Shown in pieces: positions 53,382-62,476 of a stretch of DNA of 64,000 nucleotides. The notes under the pieces were generated by a model. The model did not search any database. It worked only from the letters and a program-made list of their open reading frames with translations, and was not told the origin of the DNA. Within the stretch, counting starts at the first letter, position 1. Every line of letters begins with the position of its first letter. This DNA is from Ignavibacteriales bacterium. GTDB taxonomy: Bacteria > Bacteroidota > Ignavibacteria > UBA10030. The DNA lies in the NCBI GenBank assembly GCA_016192345.1, contig JACPUH010000037.1, forward strand, positions 1 to 64,000, written 5' to 3'. Position numbers and translations under genes: made by a program.

Positions 53382-56300
53382 CTAGAACCCCGCGTAAATC
53401 GTCACGAAGATCAGCGATTCCTTTTTCTCGCGCAACCGTGGGTCGGGTTGGCGGGGGAATTTCCTCCCCGTCAATTTGTATCCCATGTCGATCACCACGT
53501 TATAGCCGCCGTATGCTGATTTGTTGCTCAACGTTACGGCAAAGGTGGTCCTGTTCTCATCCCGCTCCGGAAAACGGAGGTCCTTGATCTGGTAGTTGAA
53601 CGAATTACCCGTTCCGGGAATCTGGAAGCCCTGGAAGCCAAAGCGAAGGTCGGTTCGGTCCGTCAGCCGGTAATCCACGCGGAAAATCGGCATCATTTCC
53701 TGAATATGGGTTTTGACGGCGTTCACCTCCACCACGGTATTGCCGATCTGTGCCTGTTCCCGTTGGACAATTTTCTGGGTCCGGACCTTCAATTGCGGGA
53801 TGAGTGCAAGCTTGTTGTTGAAGAAACGGAAGGTGTAGTCGATTTTGTTGACGATTCCCATTTTGATGATGCGCCCGTCCGATTGTTCGTCCGGATTGAG
53901 CAGGATGCCGCGGTTGTCGCGCCGCGCAAGGCCTATCGCCGTTTGTTCATTGTGTTCGTACTTCATGTTGTTCTCGATCCGCAGGCCCGGGATCTGGGTG
54001 TACACGGTTCCGAGATACAATTGGTTCACAACACTGTTCCTGTACTCGAGCGGGTCGAAGACGAAATCGGGGGCGGCGGAAAGAATTGTCAGGGCGTTGA
54101 CGAACTGGTACCCGTTGTTCGGGATGTTGTCCTCGACACGTTTCATGACGTAGAACAAGTTCATCCCGCCGAAGCGGGGTGTGTTGGCTTCGTACGTCCA
54201 CCGCATATAATCGTTCCGGTTTTTTCCCCCCTGGGCAAAAGCCCGTTCCCGGATCGTCCCGAGCTTGATGTTCATGGACCGGATGATCTCGAAGCTCGCG
54301 AACAAGTGGTAGCCGTCAAGGTCGGGGTTGTACGAATAGTCGGGAAGAATATCGTTTTCCTGGTCGTCGATCACGCCGTTATTATTCCAATCGTCACCGT
54401 AGATGAAGAACGGGGGATCCGTGTAATACGTCAGGAAGTCCTGCACGTAGTCCGGGATGCCGTCCGAGTTGCGGTCGTCGTCCGGGATGCCGTCGCGGTC
54501 AAGATCCTTGCCGGGAAAAATTCCCGCATCCGGGCGGCGGATGATATCGCCGAGGCCGATCAACTCGTTGGTGTTCTGCCGGTAGCCGAGGAGGAACGGA
54601 TCGCCGAACCCGGGAATGCCAAGCCGGTGGTTGTAGTTGACCACGTCACCGTTCCGAATGTCGGGTTGGGGCCGGACATTGTAGTGATAGAACCCATCCT
54701 CCCATCGGTCATTATCGTCGTTGTCGTCGACGAGCGAGTAGACGGCGCCGCCTGCCTGCCCGGGGATATATTCGCCGGGGAGACTGGAAATGGGGGATGA
54801 CGATGAAGTAAGATCAAATCCAAGAAAATCAGGGGCAATGGGGGTATTCAACGGTCCATAGTAGCTGTTGTCCATGGTATACAGGTTCAGCATGCTTGAA
54901 TACCGGGGGTTGATGCTGTAGCGCTCTCCTCCCAGCGTCAGGCGGCCGACCTTCTTTGTCCCGCGAATGTAATAGCCCCGACCGACGTCTTCGAACATCG
55001 CCCCCTGGCCGATCGGGTACTTCAGAAACTCCAGGCTCCGGACAAACTCCCCCTCAATATTAAAGCCCTGCCAGTTCAGCTTGAAGTTCATGCCGTACAC
55101 CGCCATCCCGCTCACGAGGCCGTATGAAAAGAAGACCACCCGCTTGTTGGATCCGTCTTTCACGTTTCCTTCCGCCTGCACCATGGTGCGAAACGTCGTC
55201 GGGACGGCGAGACTGCCGATCACGATGCTGTCCGCATGGGAGCGGAACCCGCCGGTATCATACTCATCAACATTATTGATCCAGTCATGGCCCGCGGTGA
55301 TCTTATAATCATTGGAAAGGATAACGCTAAAATCGACAGAGTTCACGCCGGCCGGAATGACGTAAGCAAAGGTGACGTTGTAATCGAGGTCCCGCCGATC
55401 ACTCTGGACCTGTACCGGGTACCGTGCGATGCGCGTTCCGCCGGAACGGGCGGCATAGTGAACGTAGTCGGTCTGGCTCACCGTGTCCCGCTGGGGATAC
55501 GTACCGACATAGACCGGCTCGAAATCCTTGATGGCCCAGTACTGGATCGGGAAACGGATGTCAACCCGCTGCGCATCGGGGGAGCGGCCGTTGATATTGG
55601 TGATGGGGTGCACCTTGCCGTTGATGTGGATCTGCGGCGGAGCGAAAATGAGGGGGCCGGAATTATCGCCCGGCGAGTTGTCATGGACGCGGACAAAGAT
55701 CACGCGCGGCACTGCGTTGGCGGGTACCCCGCGCAGTGAAATATCCTTGCTGTCGAGCGAGCTTCGGCGCTGGTGCTGGTTGACGTACGTCGCGCCCACG
55801 GTAAGGATGTCCCCGATGTCGGTCTCGAAGTGTCCCCCCAGCAGGTAGGTCGTCCACTCACGCACGCGCCGCACCTGTTGCGACGAGGTGAGGACAATCT
55901 CGGGATTCATGCGAACGGGGTCGGAGATACGGGACGCGACGACACTCCCTCTATATTTGGTGGTGGACGCATCCCATCGGATACCGTTGAACCGGGCTTT
56001 ATCAAGCGTGAGCGAGGTGAACTTGGTCCGGATGGCATCACCGATCATCAGCCGGCTCGACAACCCGCCGTAGGAGTCGTTCAGAACGACGAGGTTGGAA
56101 AAATAAGAACTGTAAAACCGGGACTTGCTCAGGTTGCTGATCGGGATGTCGAGAAGCTGAAAATTGGCTGGCCGTTGTTCTTCGCTCAACCCGAAGACCG
56201 TTACACCGTCCACTAGGAAGTTGCCGAAATTGTCATAGAATTTCCGGCGGAGGAGTACGGAACTATAGTTCTCATAATTCCTCCCCGAGTAGTTTTGATA

Positions 56301-56405
56301 TGTGCCTTTTTCCTGGTCGTTCGAAATAAACTGCGCCCGGAGCTCCGTGGGGATGGCCAGGGGGAGTGCGAGGAGAAGCAACAGGGAGAGAAACGGACGT
56401 TTCAT
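53382..56405 (-). CDS. Large predicted outer-membrane protein, family not recognised
   Basis: 1007 residues. A signal peptide ends near ELRAQ (residue 25). The rest is beta-rich with alternating hydrophobic residues and many aromatics, ending IFVTIYAGF, so an outer-membrane barrel is likely. The region 555-700 has acidic Ca-binding loops (DDNDDNDRWEDG; DLDRDGIPDDDRNSDGIPDY; DDWNNNGVIDDQEND) of thrombospondin type 3 style, perhaps an extracellular or plug region. I do not recognise the family; a distant link to T9SS translocon-like proteins is possible but unproven. It is 21 bases downstream of a PorV-like gene, the type of partner seen with the SprA translocon. Confidence 0.72.
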   Translation of the reverse strand: MKRPFLSLLLLLALPLAIPTELRAQFISNDQEKGTYQNYSGRNYENYSSVLLRRKFYDNFGNFLVDGVTVFGLSEEQRPANFQLLDIPISNLSKSRFYSSYFSNLVVLNDSYGGLSSRLMIGDAIRTKFTSLTLDKARFNGIRWDASTTKYRGSVVASRISDPVRMNPEIVLTSSQQVRRVREWTTYLLGGHFETDIGDILTVGATYVNQHQRRSSLDSKDISLRGVPANAVPRVIFVRVHDNSPGDNSGPLIFAPPQIHINGKVHPITNINGRSPDAQRVDIRFPIQYWAIKDFEPVYVGTYPQRDTVSQTDYVHYAARSGGTRIARYPVQVQSDRRDLDYNVTFAYVIPAGVNSVDFSVILSNDYKITAGHDWINNVDEYDTGGFRSHADSIVIGSLAVPTTFRTMVQAEGNVKDGSNKRVVFFSYGLVSGMAVYGMNFKLNWQGFNIEGEFVRSLEFLKYPIGQGAMFEDVGRGYYIRGTKKVGRLTLGGERYSINPRYSSMLNLYTMDNSYYGPLNTPIAPDFLGFDLTSSSSPISSLPGEYIPGQAGGAVYSLVDDNDDNDRWEDGFYHYNVRPQPDIRNGDVVNYNHRLGIPGFGDPFLLGYRQNTNELIGLGDIIRRPDAGIFPGKDLDRDGIPDDDRNSDGIPDYVQDFLTYYTDPPFFIYGDDWNNNGVIDDQENDILPDYSYNPDLDGYHLFASFEIIRSMNIKLGTIRERAFAQGGKNRNDYMRWTYEANTPRFGGMNLFYVMKRVEDNIPNNGYQFVNALTILSAAPDFVFDPLEYRNSVVNQLYLGTVYTQIPGLRIENNMKYEHNEQTAIGLARRDNRGILLNPDEQSDGRIIKMGIVNKIDYTFRFFNNKLALIPQLKVRTQKIVQREQAQIGNTVVEVNAVKTHIQEMMPIFRVDYRLTDRTDLRFGFQGFQIPGTGNSFNYQIKDLRFPERDENRTTFAVTLSNKSAYGGYNVVIDMGYKLTGRKFPRQPDPRLREKKESLIFVTIYAGF

Positions 56406-56426
56406 ACGAGTGCGATCGGGAAATGG

Positions 56427-57359
56427 TTAAAATGAATAACGCAAGGATACGTGATGCGTGCCTGAGAGGTAGAGCAACTCGGTCTGGTGCGCGAAAGCGT
56501 AATCGAGTATGAAGCCGGAAGTCATCAGGCCGAATCCTCCGCTGACATCCCCTTGCCTGGCCGGGGATTGAACTCCGCCTCCGCCGAACCGGACGATGAC
56601 CTGGAACGGTTCGCCGAAGGCGGCCGATTTCACCGCCACGATCTCCGTCCCGATTCCAATCCGTTTGACGTCGCCGGCAACGGTATAATGGAGCGTGACG
56701 GCATAATCGTACACCCGGGACACATAGGTCGCCCCGGCCGCCATTTTGAAATCGAGCTTTCCGTCATCCGAACCGTTCCTGGCAATCGACGGCTGGGTCA
56801 CATCGCCGAAGAAGATGCCGAAACGGACATCGTTCTCCGGGACGATATCGCGGATCAACGACTGGGCGCCGACATCGAACGAAAGCGTCACATTCGACAT
56901 CCCCTCCTCCGGCACGGCATGCCGTCCGGTGGGAGGAGGGGTGGACCAATGAAGGAGCTTCACGCTGCCGCCGACGGAAAGAAATTCGAATAGTTCCTGA
57001 CCATACGTGCCGACAAGCTCGTTCTCCTTCCAGGCGTTGGAGGAAAAGGATTTCAGGCCGATACCCAGGTTTCCCACCAACCCCAGGTTTGCAACGGCGC
57101 TCCCTGAGACATAGCCGACCTGATCGTCGGTGATTCCGCTGAAGAGTTGCGTGTAGGAGGTTGCAATGGTGAGCGAGTTCAGTGATGCGATGCCGGCCGG
57201 GTTCGAGAAGAGCACGTTCGGATCGTCTGCAAAACTTACCAGCGAGCCACCCAGCGTGACGGTGCGTGCACTGATCGGGAGTTTGGAAAACCCACCCGCA
57301 TGGGACTTGCTCCCGGCAACGAGCAGAACGAAGACAAGAACGACAATGCGATGCTTCAT
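56427..57359 (-). CDS. PorV/PorQ-like outer-membrane protein of the Exb cluster
   Basis: 310 residues. Signal peptide to about residue 21 (SKSHA). The family block is SARTVTLGGSLVSFADDPNV then LFSNPAGIASLNSL, matching the PorV/PorQ plan, and it ends HHVSLRYSF. It is shorter than the triad copies. The stop of the upstream surface-protein gene is two bases from its start, so the genes are coupled. It may link surface proteins or the 1007-residue barrel to an export or attachment step. Confidence 0.85.
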   Translation of the reverse strand: MKHRIVVLVFVLLVAGSKSHAGGFSKLPISARTVTLGGSLVSFADDPNVLFSNPAGIASLNSLTIATSYTQLFSGITDDQVGYVSGSAVANLGLVGNLGIGLKSFSSNAWKENELVGTYGQELFEFLSVGGSVKLLHWSTPPPTGRHAVPEEGMSNVTLSFDVGAQSLIRDIVPENDVRFGIFFGDVTQPSIARNGSDDGKLDFKMAAGATYVSRVYDYAVTLHYTVAGDVKRIGIGTEIVAVKSAAFGEPFQVIVRFGGGGVQSPARQGDVSGGFGLMTSGFILDYAFAHQTELLYLSGTHHVSLRYSF

Positions 57360-57361
57360 AC

Positions 57362-59086
57362 TCAGTAGGCGATTGAAAGTGTTTTTGTGACGACGGCGGG
57401 TTCCAGGCCGTCGACCTCCACAATGATTTGATACAGATACAGACCAGGAGGGAGGAGACGACCGTTGTCATCCCGCCCGTCCCAGGGGATTGCATTCTGT
57501 TCGACATAGGCCTGGGCGGTCGATTTCGTATCCAGGAGAGTCTTGACGAGCCTGCCAGTCACGTCGTAAATCTTGACCTGGACGGGGCGCTCCTCCGTCA
57601 GGTTGGAAACGAAGAAGTTGAAGTACGTCTGGTCGTTCTTTCCGTCGCCGTTCGGGGTGAAAGGGTTCGGATCCGTGTGGGCGTCGACAATGATCTTCTC
57701 AGGAACTCCCACCGCAGCGAGGGTCCAACTCTCCTGGTTGTTCGAGACCGTGGCATCCACCCGCTGCGGGTTTGTCGGGTTCTGGCGCGAAATGGCCACG
57801 GAAGGGAAGACGGTTTGCTCAAGGAACGGCGTAAACCGGAACCCAACCACCACGGTGGCGTTGAAATTAATGGTGCTCCCGAACCCCACCACGACCTGTC
57901 CGGCGCGGAGGGAGACATTGAACGGGATGTTCAGCTCGTTCACGGTGACGTTGTTGACGACAAGCGGGACATCGGTGAAAATGATGATCGTGTCGACACC
58001 GGTACTGCGCGAGTTCTGCTCCACGGTGACCCGGTACTGGAACTCTCCTTCCTTCAGGATCGGAGCCGATTGGGGCTCGACTGCCGCCGTTGCTTTGCTT
58101 GCCACGAGGAGCGTGTCGAAAGTGATCTTCACTTCATCGAGGCGCGGGGTCGCGATCGTGAACGTGTACAAATTAACGCGGTATTGCATGTACCGCCGGG
58201 GTTCATAAACCGTAAAGAGCGAATTTGGTTCCGTCACTTCATCGCTCCAGGGGCTCCAGTTCGCATTCACATTCGGGGTGCTCCCGGTCCGTACCTGCAT
58301 GCGGATGGCGGTTCCGGCGGGGATGTCCCCGCCCCAGGCGGCCCTGTTCCAGTTCACGGATTGACCGGCGTCGCGCACGACGGAGGTGAAGTGCCCTTCG
58401 GAAAGATAGCCGGTGCCGTACACCTCGATCTCGCCAAAGGTCGTCGAGAACGGGTTCGTCAACGACGGGTCCTGCTTTTCCACGCGGATCAGCACATAGC
58501 GTGCGGTGTCGACCTCAAAGAAGTCATCGGTGTTGGCACGCTCGTTGTCCACCACCTGCTTGACCCTTCGGAAAGAAAGCGTATCAAGGCCGGTGAAAAT
58601 GGAATATCCACGGATCCGGAAATTGATGCTGTTATTGGGGAAGGTTCGGATCACAACCCGGTTCACCGCGCGCACCGCCTGCAGATCGATCCGGATGAGG
58701 GTCTGTTCCTGCCCGGGGAGGAGCTCGAAGAACGAGTTTGCCGCAACCCTTCCGTCGATCATCAGCGAAGGATTGCTGGCGGTCGGGTGCGTTGAAACTT
58801 TCAAGGGGTCGGGGTTCGCATAGCGGACCACGATCTCCTTATTCAAGGCAAGATTGGTGTTCGTCCCGGTCTGGAGGATGATCCGGTCCGGAATCGTGAT
58901 CAAATCCACGTCGACCGTGTTGGCGGTATCCTGGATGCTTCGGAACGAGGTGTCGCGAAACTCAAGTTGGGCCTGTGCCATTTGGGCGGCAAGCAGAACG
59001 AACATGCCGACGAGGCTCCATGGGCGTCCCCCGGACAACGACCCCATGATCCGGTATCCCTGATGAACGTTGTTGTTGAACGACAT
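57362..59086 (-). CDS. Surface protein with discoidin-like and FlgD-Ig C-terminal domains
   Basis: 574 residues from ATG 59086, two bases after the stop of the 72-residue gene (TAAGTATG); a start at 59047 is also possible and a much longer reading overlaps the upstream gene. The signal peptide ends near QMAQAQ. The region around residues 60-240 looks like an F5/8 C-type or galactose-binding domain (NLALNKEIVVRYANP, NSINFRIRGYSIF, RYVLIRVEKQD). The C-terminus DPNPFTPNGDGKNDQTYFNF then GLYLYQIIVEV is a gliding-motility/FlgD-like tail, different from the type A tails elsewhere in the window. Role unknown. Confidence 0.78.
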   Translation of the reverse strand: MSFNNNVHQGYRIMGSLSGGRPWSLVGMFVLLAAQMAQAQLEFRDTSFRSIQDTANTVDVDLITIPDRIILQTGTNTNLALNKEIVVRYANPDPLKVSTHPTASNPSLMIDGRVAANSFFELLPGQEQTLIRIDLQAVRAVNRVVIRTFPNNSINFRIRGYSIFTGLDTLSFRRVKQVVDNERANTDDFFEVDTARYVLIRVEKQDPSLTNPFSTTFGEIEVYGTGYLSEGHFTSVVRDAGQSVNWNRAAWGGDIPAGTAIRMQVRTGSTPNVNANWSPWSDEVTEPNSLFTVYEPRRYMQYRVNLYTFTIATPRLDEVKITFDTLLVASKATAAVEPQSAPILKEGEFQYRVTVEQNSRSTGVDTIIIFTDVPLVVNNVTVNELNIPFNVSLRAGQVVVGFGSTINFNATVVVGFRFTPFLEQTVFPSVAISRQNPTNPQRVDATVSNNQESWTLAAVGVPEKIIVDAHTDPNPFTPNGDGKNDQTYFNFFVSNLTEERPVQVKIYDVTGRLVKTLLDTKSTAQAYVEQNAIPWDGRDDNGRLLPPGLYLYQIIVEVDGLEPAVVTKTLSIAY

Positions 59087-59088
59087 AC

Positions 59089-59307
59089 TTACGCTTCTTC
59101 TTCCTTGCCGTGGTTGAGTGTTCGTTGTGAGTAGAGAAGCAGGCCGCGGAAAATGCCGAACAGAAGGAGCACAATGCCCATCATCGTCCGAAGCCGGGAG
59201 GGAGTCTGGGGATTCAAGACAAACCCCATCAACACCAGACCTCCCAGGATCAGCATGCCGACCATGGTGCAATACCCGAACGCCCTGCGAAACGTGATCT
59301 CCTTCAT
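59089..59307 (-). CDS. Small two-helix membrane protein in the Exb operon
   Basis: 72 residues with two hydrophobic helices (about 12-32 and 40-58) and a charged C-terminus (RTLNHGKEEEA). Its ATG overlaps the stop of the second exbD by 4 bases (ATGA), so it is translationally coupled. It resembles no family I know. The position suggests an accessory subunit of the ExbB/ExbD motor. Confidence 0.72.
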   Translation of the reverse strand: MKEITFRRAFGYCTMVGMLILGGLVLMGFVLNPQTPSRLRTMMGIVLLLFGIFRGLLLYSQRTLNHGKEEEA

Positions 59308-59807
59308 GGAGTCGTGGCCACCACCTCCCCGATTATTTTTTTATCCTGGTCGAGGAGGGGAGCAATGCTAAAACGTGTGACATTGGTAAGGTTCAGTTCG
59401 TCGATCATTCGGACCATCGAAGCATATTTACTCTTTCGGTCCATCTTGATGAGCGTGATCATGGTCGGGTTCGCGTTGGAACGCTCGGTCAGGAACCCCT
59501 TGAGCTCCTCCCATGCGAGAGGTCGGGGAGAGTCGGTGCCGAAGTTCCAATAGATCGAACCCTGTTCCGTCACGCGCAACAACAGGAGACTCGCCTCGGT
59601 GATCTCTCCCTTGGATTCGCTCGGCGGGAGGTTGATCTCCATCACCTGGGGCAGACCGAAGGTCGTCGTGAGCATGAAAAAGGTCAGAAGGAGAAATGCC
59701 ACGTCGACGAGCGGCGTCATGTCCAGTTTGACGCCTACACGACGCTTCTTTTTTCGTTTCCCCTTTTTCCCGTGTTGTCGACCACCGCCTAAGTCAACGG
59801 CACCCAT
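59304..59807 (-). CDS. exbD: ExbD/TolR biopolymer transport protein 2
   Basis: 167 residues. A Lys/Arg-rich cytoplasmic N-terminus (about 1-28) leads into the single helix LDMTPLVDVAFLLLTFFML, where Asp-35 matches the proton-carrying Asp of ExbD/TolR. The periplasmic domain follows (EINLPPSESKGEITEA, ITLIKMDRKSKYASMVRMID). It is the second of two ExbD-type proteins in tandem; such pairs are common in Bacteroidota and may form heterodimers in the ExbB pore. It differs from the partner mainly by its longer basic N-terminus. Confidence 0.92.
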   Translation of the reverse strand: MGAVDLGGGRQHGKKGKRKKKRRVGVKLDMTPLVDVAFLLLTFFMLTTTFGLPQVMEINLPPSESKGEITEASLLLLRVTEQGSIYWNFGTDSPRPLAWEELKGFLTERSNANPTMITLIKMDRKSKYASMVRMIDELNLTNVTRFSIAPLLDQDKKIIGEVVATTP

Positions 59808-59810
59808 AGG

Positions 59811-60278
59811 TTACTCGTCTCTCGATAATTCTGTGACTAGCTCGAATCGCGCAATGTTTGCCTTCTGAAGCGCGTTCATGACATCCTCCGCCGGACCGTA
59901 CATCGATTCTTTGTCCCCCTTGATCACCGTTCGCAGTTTCGGATTAACCGAGCGCGCTTCCTGCGCGAGCGAAGGGAGTTCCTCCAGCGTTACCGGGATG
60001 GACTGTTTGAGTTTGTTCTGTTCCCCAAACAACTGCGCCCGTAGTTGCTGGGAGTCGACACCGAGGAAGATCTTGCCGTCGGGACTGAAGGTGATGGTCA
60101 TAACATCAGATTCTGGAAGCTTGTACTTGGCGTGCGAGGAGGGGAGGTTGATCTCGACTTCTTCGAGAGGTTTGAACTTCGTCGTAAGCATGAAAAACGT
60201 CAGAAGGAGGAATGCGACGTCCACCAACGGAGTCATGTCGAGACTGACTCCAACCCGTTTTTTCTTGATTCTGCCCAT
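59811..60278 (-). CDS. exbD: ExbD/TolR biopolymer transport protein 1
   Basis: 155 residues starting at ATG 60278 (MGRIKKKRVGVSLDM onward); upstream in-frame residues overlap exbB and are not coding. The helix DMTPLVDVAFLLLTFFML carries Asp-20 at the proton-pathway position. The periplasmic domain (EVEINLPSSHAKYKLPESD; RTVIKGDKESMYGPAEDVMN) is standard for the family. The gene sits 16 bases after exbB and 3 bases before the second exbD. Confidence 0.92.
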   Translation of the reverse strand: MGRIKKKRVGVSLDMTPLVDVAFLLLTFFMLTTKFKPLEEVEINLPSSHAKYKLPESDVMTITFSPDGKIFLGVDSQQLRAQLFGEQNKLKQSIPVTLEELPSLAQEARSVNPKLRTVIKGDKESMYGPAEDVMNALQKANIARFELVTELSRDE

Positions 60279-60294
60279 GAGGGATCCACCGTCC

Positions 60295-61020
60295 TTACGA
60301 TTCTTCGGTATCGGCGCTGAGAATTTCCATAATTTCAAAGACCGTTTCGTCGAGCATGAAGGTGAGACTGTCCACCTTGTTGACGAAAACGTTGTACGCA
60401 ACAATGGCCATGATTGCGGCAAAGAGCCCCCCCGCCGTATTGATCAGGGCCTCGGAGATTCCAAGCGAAAGTTGCACCGCATCCGGCGCACCGGTGGAAG
60501 CAAGCGCCTGGAAAGATCGGATCATCCCAAGAGTGGTGCCGAGCAATCCGACCATCGTGGCGATGGAAGCGATCGTTGAGATGGCGATGAGGTTTTTTTC
60601 CAGGAGCGGCGTTTCAAGCGCCGTCGCTTCCTCGATAACCCGTCGCACTTCGGCAATCTGTTTTTCGTGAGAAAGACCCTTCTTTTGGGCAAAGAGATAT
60701 CGGTCAAACGCCGCACGCAGGACGTTGGCACATACGCCGCCTTGTCGTTCGCACATACTTATCGCATCCTCATATTTCCTGGCCTGGACAGTGTCCACGA
60801 TGTCTTTGAGGAACTTCTGAAGGGAATGCTTTCCCTCCGCCTTCCGCAGTGAAAGCGTCCGCTCGATGATAAATGTCATGACCATGATCGAAAGCGCGAT
60901 AAGGCCGATGACGATATAACCGCCGTCTCGGATGAATTGCGGCAGCATGAAGAAATAAATAACCGCGGAAACGACCATCGACAGGACGAGCAGAGAGATG
61001 GTAAAGACCGATTGCTTCAT
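60295..61020 (-). CDS. exbB: ExbB/TolQ/MotA-family proton channel
   Basis: 241 residues from ATG 61020 (GGAG upstream). Two helices lie at the N-terminus (about 5-27 and 35-53), followed by a cytoplasmic domain and two more helices. The second pair carries GLLGTTLGMIRSFQAL and ISEALINTAGGLFAAIMAIV, the conserved channel motifs with the Thr residues that line the proton path in TolQ/ExbB. It drives TonB, TolA or related proteins with the proton motive force. It heads the cluster from 61020 to about 45844, with a promoter at 61113-61141. Confidence 0.92.
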   Translation of the reverse strand: MKQSVFTISLLVLSMVVSAVIYFFMLPQFIRDGGYIVIGLIALSIMVMTFIIERTLSLRKAEGKHSLQKFLKDIVDTVQARKYEDAISMCERQGGVCANVLRAAFDRYLFAQKKGLSHEKQIAEVRRVIEEATALETPLLEKNLIAISTIASIATMVGLLGTTLGMIRSFQALASTGAPDAVQLSLGISEALINTAGGLFAAIMAIVAYNVFVNKVDSLTFMLDETVFEIMEILSADTEES

Positions 61021-61112
61021 AGAGAAAGGCTCCAAATGACTGGGGGTGTGAACAGGCGCGCGGTGATATGCAACTGTTGTACCGGGGCAGGACCTAACGC
61101 TCTACCGAAATG

Positions 61113-61141
61113 ATGTTACACGTATTTGGAAACAATTGCAA
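61113..61141 (-). promoter_or_regulatory. Possible promoter of the Exb/DUF4159 cluster
   Basis: On the minus strand TTGCAA (61141-61136), a 17-base spacer and TAACAT (61118-61113), about 90 bases before the exbB ATG. Confidence 0.45.
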
Positions 61142-61198
61142 CTGAAAATTCCCCACGAACAAAGGGAGATATCGCTTTTTTAGGAAAAGGGATTCGCA

Positions 61199-62476
61199 TT
61201 ATTCCGAAGACCGCATATGCTCGCGAGGCTCCTCCACTGGCAGGAGCAGCAGCAGTCCTGTCAGCAACAACAACCCGACCGAGAGGATGGCGACACGCTG
61301 GTTGAAATTGGAGGAGATGAATCCAAAAACGGCAGGCCCGACAATAGCAGACGCCTTTCCGAAAAAAGAATAAAATCCGAAGAACTCAGTCTTTTTTTCA
61401 GCGGGGATGATCAGGGAGAAGAGGCTGCGGCTCGTCGATTGAGACGAACCCATCGCAACGCCGGCCAGCATTCCCAGAAGATAGAATACCGTCTTACTTT
61501 CGGTAAGGTAGGCGATCACGGTGATACCCAGCCAGAGAAGAAGAGAAATGTTCAGGATTTTCTTATGGCCGAACTTGTCGGCAAGGATGCCGAAACTCGA
61601 CGAGCCGAGGATCGCTGTTGTCTGTACGATGGCGAAGAAGATCACGATTTCCGTGGCGTCCATCTTCAACGTCTCATAGGCAAAGATCGTCGAAAAGACA
61701 ATGATCGTATTCACCGCATCGATGTAGACAAAATAGGAAAGGAGGAAGCGGCCCACATTTCTGTAACGGGGGAACTCCTTCAGGGTGTTCCAGAGCAGGC
61801 GGAAGCCGCTGGCGAACAGAGCGGGAGTAAGGCGTTCGTGCCGCTGCCGTTCCGGAACCAGAATGAGGAGTGGAGTGGCGAAAAGGGCGAAAAAGGCTGC
61901 CGCAATGAGAAATGTAATCCGGACGTTTGCCGCGTTCTGCAGGTCAAACCCCCCGGCGAGGAATGGGAATGAGACGGCGAGTGTGACAAGCGATCCGATG
62001 TACCCCATGGCGAATCCGTACCCGGAGACGCGACCATAACTCCGCTCGGTAGTAATTTCGGGAAGGAAGGCATCGTAGAACACCAGTCCGGCTTCAAAGC
62101 CGATGTTGGCGAGGATCACCAACAGCATCCCGGGGATGATCATCCCTGCTTCCACGAAAAACAACCCAATGGTTGCGCCGATGCAAAGTGCGGTAAACAG
62201 AAAGAGAAACTTTTTTTTCCCTGCGCCGGAATCGGCCACCGCGCCAAGCACGGGGGAGAGCAGGACGACGCACAGCATCGAAATGCTGAACGACGATCCC
62301 CACAGAAAGTCCGCCTGGGGGTCCGAACCGGTGACAATCGTTCTGAAATAGATGGGATAAACGACGGTGAGGATGATGACGTAAAACGCCGTGTTGACGA
62401 AGTCGAACAACGACCAGGAAAAAATTTGTGCCCTGGTGGCGGGGCGCTTCTCGCGGTCGGTACGCGGTTCCGTCAT
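61199..62476 (-). CDS. UMF1-type MFS transporter
   Basis: 425 residues with about 12 membrane helices. QIFSWSLFDFVNTAFYVIIL at the N-terminus and LPEITTERSYGRVSGYGFAM are typical of the UMF1 (Atg22-related) branch of the major facilitator superfamily, of mostly unknown substrate. The ATG overlaps the end of nusB by 4 bases (ATGA), so the two are coupled. The stop is 178 bases from the Exb promoter region. Confidence 0.86.
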   Translation of the reverse strand: MTEPRTDREKRPATRAQIFSWSLFDFVNTAFYVIILTVVYPIYFRTIVTGSDPQADFLWGSSFSISMLCVVLLSPVLGAVADSGAGKKKFLFLFTALCIGATIGLFFVEAGMIIPGMLLVILANIGFEAGLVFYDAFLPEITTERSYGRVSGYGFAMGYIGSLVTLAVSFPFLAGGFDLQNAANVRITFLIAAAFFALFATPLLILVPERQRHERLTPALFASGFRLLWNTLKEFPRYRNVGRFLLSYFVYIDAVNTIIVFSTIFAYETLKMDATEIVIFFAIVQTTAILGSSSFGILADKFGHKKILNISLLLWLGITVIAYLTESKTVFYLLGMLAGVAMGSSQSTSRSLFSLIIPAEKKTEFFGFYSFFGKASAIVGPAVFGFISSNFNQRVAILSVGLLLLTGLLLLLPVEEPREHMRSSE

